From contig CAZVLM010000033.1 in the NCBI GenBank assembly GCA_964628065.1, positions 1-5,804 on the forward strand: a stretch of 5,804 nt of DNA, given 5' to 3'. Made by a program: the position numbers and the translations under genes. This stretch comes from CAIXMG01 sp964628065. Its GTDB lineage: Bacteria > Patescibacteriota > Minisyncoccia > Phycocordibacterales > UBA1006. Shown in pieces: positions 3,914-5,804 of this stretch. The notes beneath the pieces are model-generated. The model did no database searches and was not told the origin of the DNA. It saw only the letters and a list, made by a program, of their open reading frames with translations. Numbering within the stretch: position 1 is the stretch's first letter; each line of letters opens with the position of its first letter.

Positions 3914-5804
3914 ATGGACCCTAAAGATGTTTTAACCTATATCGGAAAAGTCGATCATCGGAACAAGATGACGAAATTTGGTATCAAGCCAACTGATCGA
4001 ACGAAGCACATGTACATCATTGGAAAGACAGGAACCGGAAAATCTACGTTTCTCGAGAATATGATTGTGCAGGATATTCAGAATGGTCACGGACTTGCAT
4101 TTATTGATCCGCACGGAGGTTCAGCAGAAAAACTCCTCGATTACATTCCTGAATGGCGCGTCAATGATGTAATTTACCTAGATCCGTCAGATCTAGAATT
4201 TCCTATTGCCTTTAATCCATTGGAAGATCCAGGACCAGAAAAGCGACACCTTGTCTCAGACGGGTTGATGTCCGTATTTAAAAAGATTTGGCCAGAAGCA
4301 TTCTCAGGCCGAATGGAATACATCCTTAACGCGACTATGATGTCACTTCTTGAGTATCCTGATTCAACCGTCCTTTCGATTAACCGAATGCTAACTGATA
4401 AGGATTTCCGAAAGAAAGTAGTAGCCAGTGTAACTGATGCTGCGGTAAAGAACGCATGGGACGAACTGATGAAGTGGGATGATAAGCGATGGAGTGAAGC
4501 GGTTGCTGCGCTTATTAACAAGGTAGGTCAGTTCTCAACCAATCCCGTCATTCGAAATATTATCGGACAGGCTAAGTCAACGTTTGATTTCCGAAAGGCG
4601 ATGGATGAGCGAAAAATCATCATCATCAACCTTTCAAAAGGTAAGATTGGAGAACAAAACGCTCCGCTCCTTGGTGCGATGCTTATTACAAAAATTTATT
4701 TGGCAGCGATGTCACGAGCGGAACTTCCAGCGCACGTACTCCTTAAGGCGCCACCATTTTATTTCTACGTGGACGAATTCCAGAACTTCGCCAACGAATC
4801 ATTTGCAAGTATTTTGTCAGAAGCCCGAAAGTACAAACTCTGTCTTACGATTGCAAACCAGTTTATTGCTCAAATGGAAGAAACCATCCGTGATGCGGTA
4901 TTCGGAAACATGGGAACAACGGTAGCATTCCGAGTGGGTACGCTCGATGCGGAATTTATGGAAAAGGTATTCGCACCAGTCTTTACTCAAGAAGACCTTC
5001 AAAATATCGCATTCCGTCAGTTCTACCTGACGCTTCAGATTGATGGAATGGGATCAAAGCCTTTTTCCGCATTCTCTCTCGACATGATTCCTCAACTTCA
5101 GACGTCTATGAGGCAACAGGTGATTGATGCGTCACGAAAAAACTTTTCTCGACCAAAAGCAGAAGTAGAAGAAGCAGTAAAAGAATTCTTTGGATATAAC
5201 AAAGCAAAAACAATTGCAACCGTTACTCATTCACAAGAAGATTCTTATCCTGATTCAGCACCAAAGAAAAGCTCGACACCATCGAATGTTTACAGAGCCC
5301 CCGAGACTAAGTCTCCAGTCACAGCGCCGATAAAGCCTCTTGCTCCTCTTGTAGGATTTAAGAAACCGGAAGCTACAAAGCCTCAGCCTGTTGCGCAAAA
5401 GACGTCGGCATCGCTTGCGAGTCTGCTTGATCAACTTGATGATGTGGCCATTGTTTCTTCGCCGACTCCAAAACCGGCTCAGATTATTGTGGAAAAGCCG
5501 ATTCCAAAAGAAGTTGTAAAAGAAGCGCCTAAGCCGACTCAAATAATAGTGCCTGCATCATTTAGTGCGCCAAAGCTAGCTCAGCCTAAAGAGCTCACGC
5601 GCGCTGCGAGTCCTGAAAAGAAAAATGCTCTTGCAGAAGCCTTAGCTAAAGCAATGGCGGCAAAGACCTCTCAGCAGACAGTAACACCTCCAGAACCAGT
5701 TCCTGTGCAGCCAGCACCCATGCCTGCATCTGAGCCTGTAGTAGTAGAGGTTCCAGTGCCTGCACCTGTTGTTGAGTCGACACCCACTCCAGAACCTGTT
5801 GTGC
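3914..5804 (+). CDS. VirD4/TraG-like soluble ATPase, 3' end beyond window
   Basis: The 630 visible residues form a conjugative-coupling-protein-type motor (TrwB/TraG/VirD4, HerA superfamily). Walker A is GKTGTGKST (37-45), then FIDPHGG (63-69). An all-helical insert covers roughly residues 100-250, followed by KIIIINLSKG. Walker B is YVDEF (285-289) with catalytic E288, and the sensor-like ANQ is at 314-316. Such motors pump DNA or hand substrates to type IV secretion channels. There is no N-terminal membrane segment: the first 30 residues are charged, and an in-frame TGA at 3896 prevents an upstream start. The protein is therefore cytosolic, unlike classical VirD4. After the motor (about residue 420), a long Pro/Ala/Val/Lys tail runs off the window. 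It contains two short helix-like segments (SLASLLDQLDD 500-510; KNALAEALAKAMAAK 570-584). I recall similar genes as common in CPR genomes. The partner and substrate are unknown, and no VirB4 or pilin gene is in view. Confidence 0.88.
   Translation, partial: MDPKDVLTYIGKVDHRNKMTKFGIKPTDRTKHMYIIGKTGTGKSTFLENMIVQDIQNGHGLAFIDPHGGSAEKLLDYIPEWRVNDVIYLDPSDLEFPIAFNPLEDPGPEKRHLVSDGLMSVFKKIWPEAFSGRMEYILNATMMSLLEYPDSTVLSINRMLTDKDFRKKVVASVTDAAVKNAWDELMKWDDKRWSEAVAALINKVGQFSTNPVIRNIIGQAKSTFDFRKAMDERKIIIINLSKGKIGEQNAPLLGAMLITKIYLAAMSRAELPAHVLLKAPPFYFYVDEFQNFANESFASILSEARKYKLCLTIANQFIAQMEETIRDAVFGNMGTTVAFRVGTLDAEFMEKVFAPVFTQEDLQNIAFRQFYLTLQIDGMGSKPFSAFSLDMIPQLQTSMRQQVIDASRKNFSRPKAEVEEAVKEFFGYNKAKTIATVTHSQEDSYPDSAPKKSSTPSNVYRAPETKSPVTAPIKPLAPLVGFKKPEATKPQPVAQKTSASLASLLDQLDDVAIVSSPTPKPAQIIVEKPIPKEVVKEAPKPTQIIVPASFSAPKLAQPKELTRAASPEKKNALAEALAKAMAAKTSQQTVTPPEPVPVQPAPMPASEPVVVEVPVPAPVVESTPTPEPVV
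5468..5551 (+). repeat. Repeated PKPxQIIV motif in the ATPase tail
   Basis: Residues 519-526 (PKPAQIIV) and 539-546 (PKPTQIIV) recur at a 20-residue period. Seven of eight residues are identical, but five of those seven codons differ synonymously. The protein motif is kept while the DNA has diverged, which is more consistent with a selected binding motif than with a fresh duplication. Confidence 0.6.

Noticed and set aside
4174..5542. Several short open frames on either strand within the VirD4-like gene
   Set aside because: All lie inside one continuous frame from 3914 to the window end that contains every motif of the ATPase; the others are alternative-frame shadows.

Overview
The window looks like a chromosomal stretch from an ultrasmall bacterium of the Candidate Phyla Radiation (Patescibacteria), most likely a Parcubacteria-type lineage. 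Three things point there: the soluble VirD4/TraG-like ATPase at the right end is of a kind I associate with CPR genomes, intergenic gaps are short, and three of the genes have a -10 box placed almost directly against the start codon, which implies leaderless or near-leaderless mRNAs. In-frame stops are TAA, TAG and one TGA, and there is no sign of TGA recoding. This placement is inference from recalled protein families, not from a database search.

Left part, + strand (1-1595). The last 20 codons of a class II aminoacyl-tRNA synthetase, best matching lysyl-tRNA synthetase, run straight into a small class I SAM-dependent methyltransferase whose Shine-Dalgarno sequence sits in the synthetase stop region. 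A hairpin plus T-run ends this unit. A new promoter then drives an orphan 113-residue protein, faintly like sigma-factor region 2, followed by a short AT-rich DUF3800-like gene that appears truncated and possibly frameshifted. A strong intrinsic terminator closes the unit.

Middle part, - strand (1681-3762). dnaB (replicative helicase) and recR (recombination mediator) are transcribed leftwards with only 3 nt between them. RecR is full length, with helix-hairpin-helix and Toprim segments, but every cysteine of its usual four-Cys zinc finger is replaced. DnaB is complete with all helicase motifs and no intein. The pair links fork unwinding and recombinational repair in one transcript.

Right part, + strand (3914 to the window end). 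A divergent 151-bp intergenic region carries promoters for dnaB and for a large cytosolic VirD4/TraG-like ATPase, plus overlapping inverted repeats on the proximal dnaB promoter that look like an operator or attenuating hairpin. The ATPase has an intact motor core and a long Pro/Ala/Val-rich tail that runs off the window and contains a repeated PKPxQIIV motif. No gene-free stretch exceeds 300 bases; the gaps at 656-807, 1514-1680 and 3763-3913 hold the terminators, promoters and inverted repeats listed. I found no RNA genes, CRISPR arrays, insertion sequences or evident new defence system.
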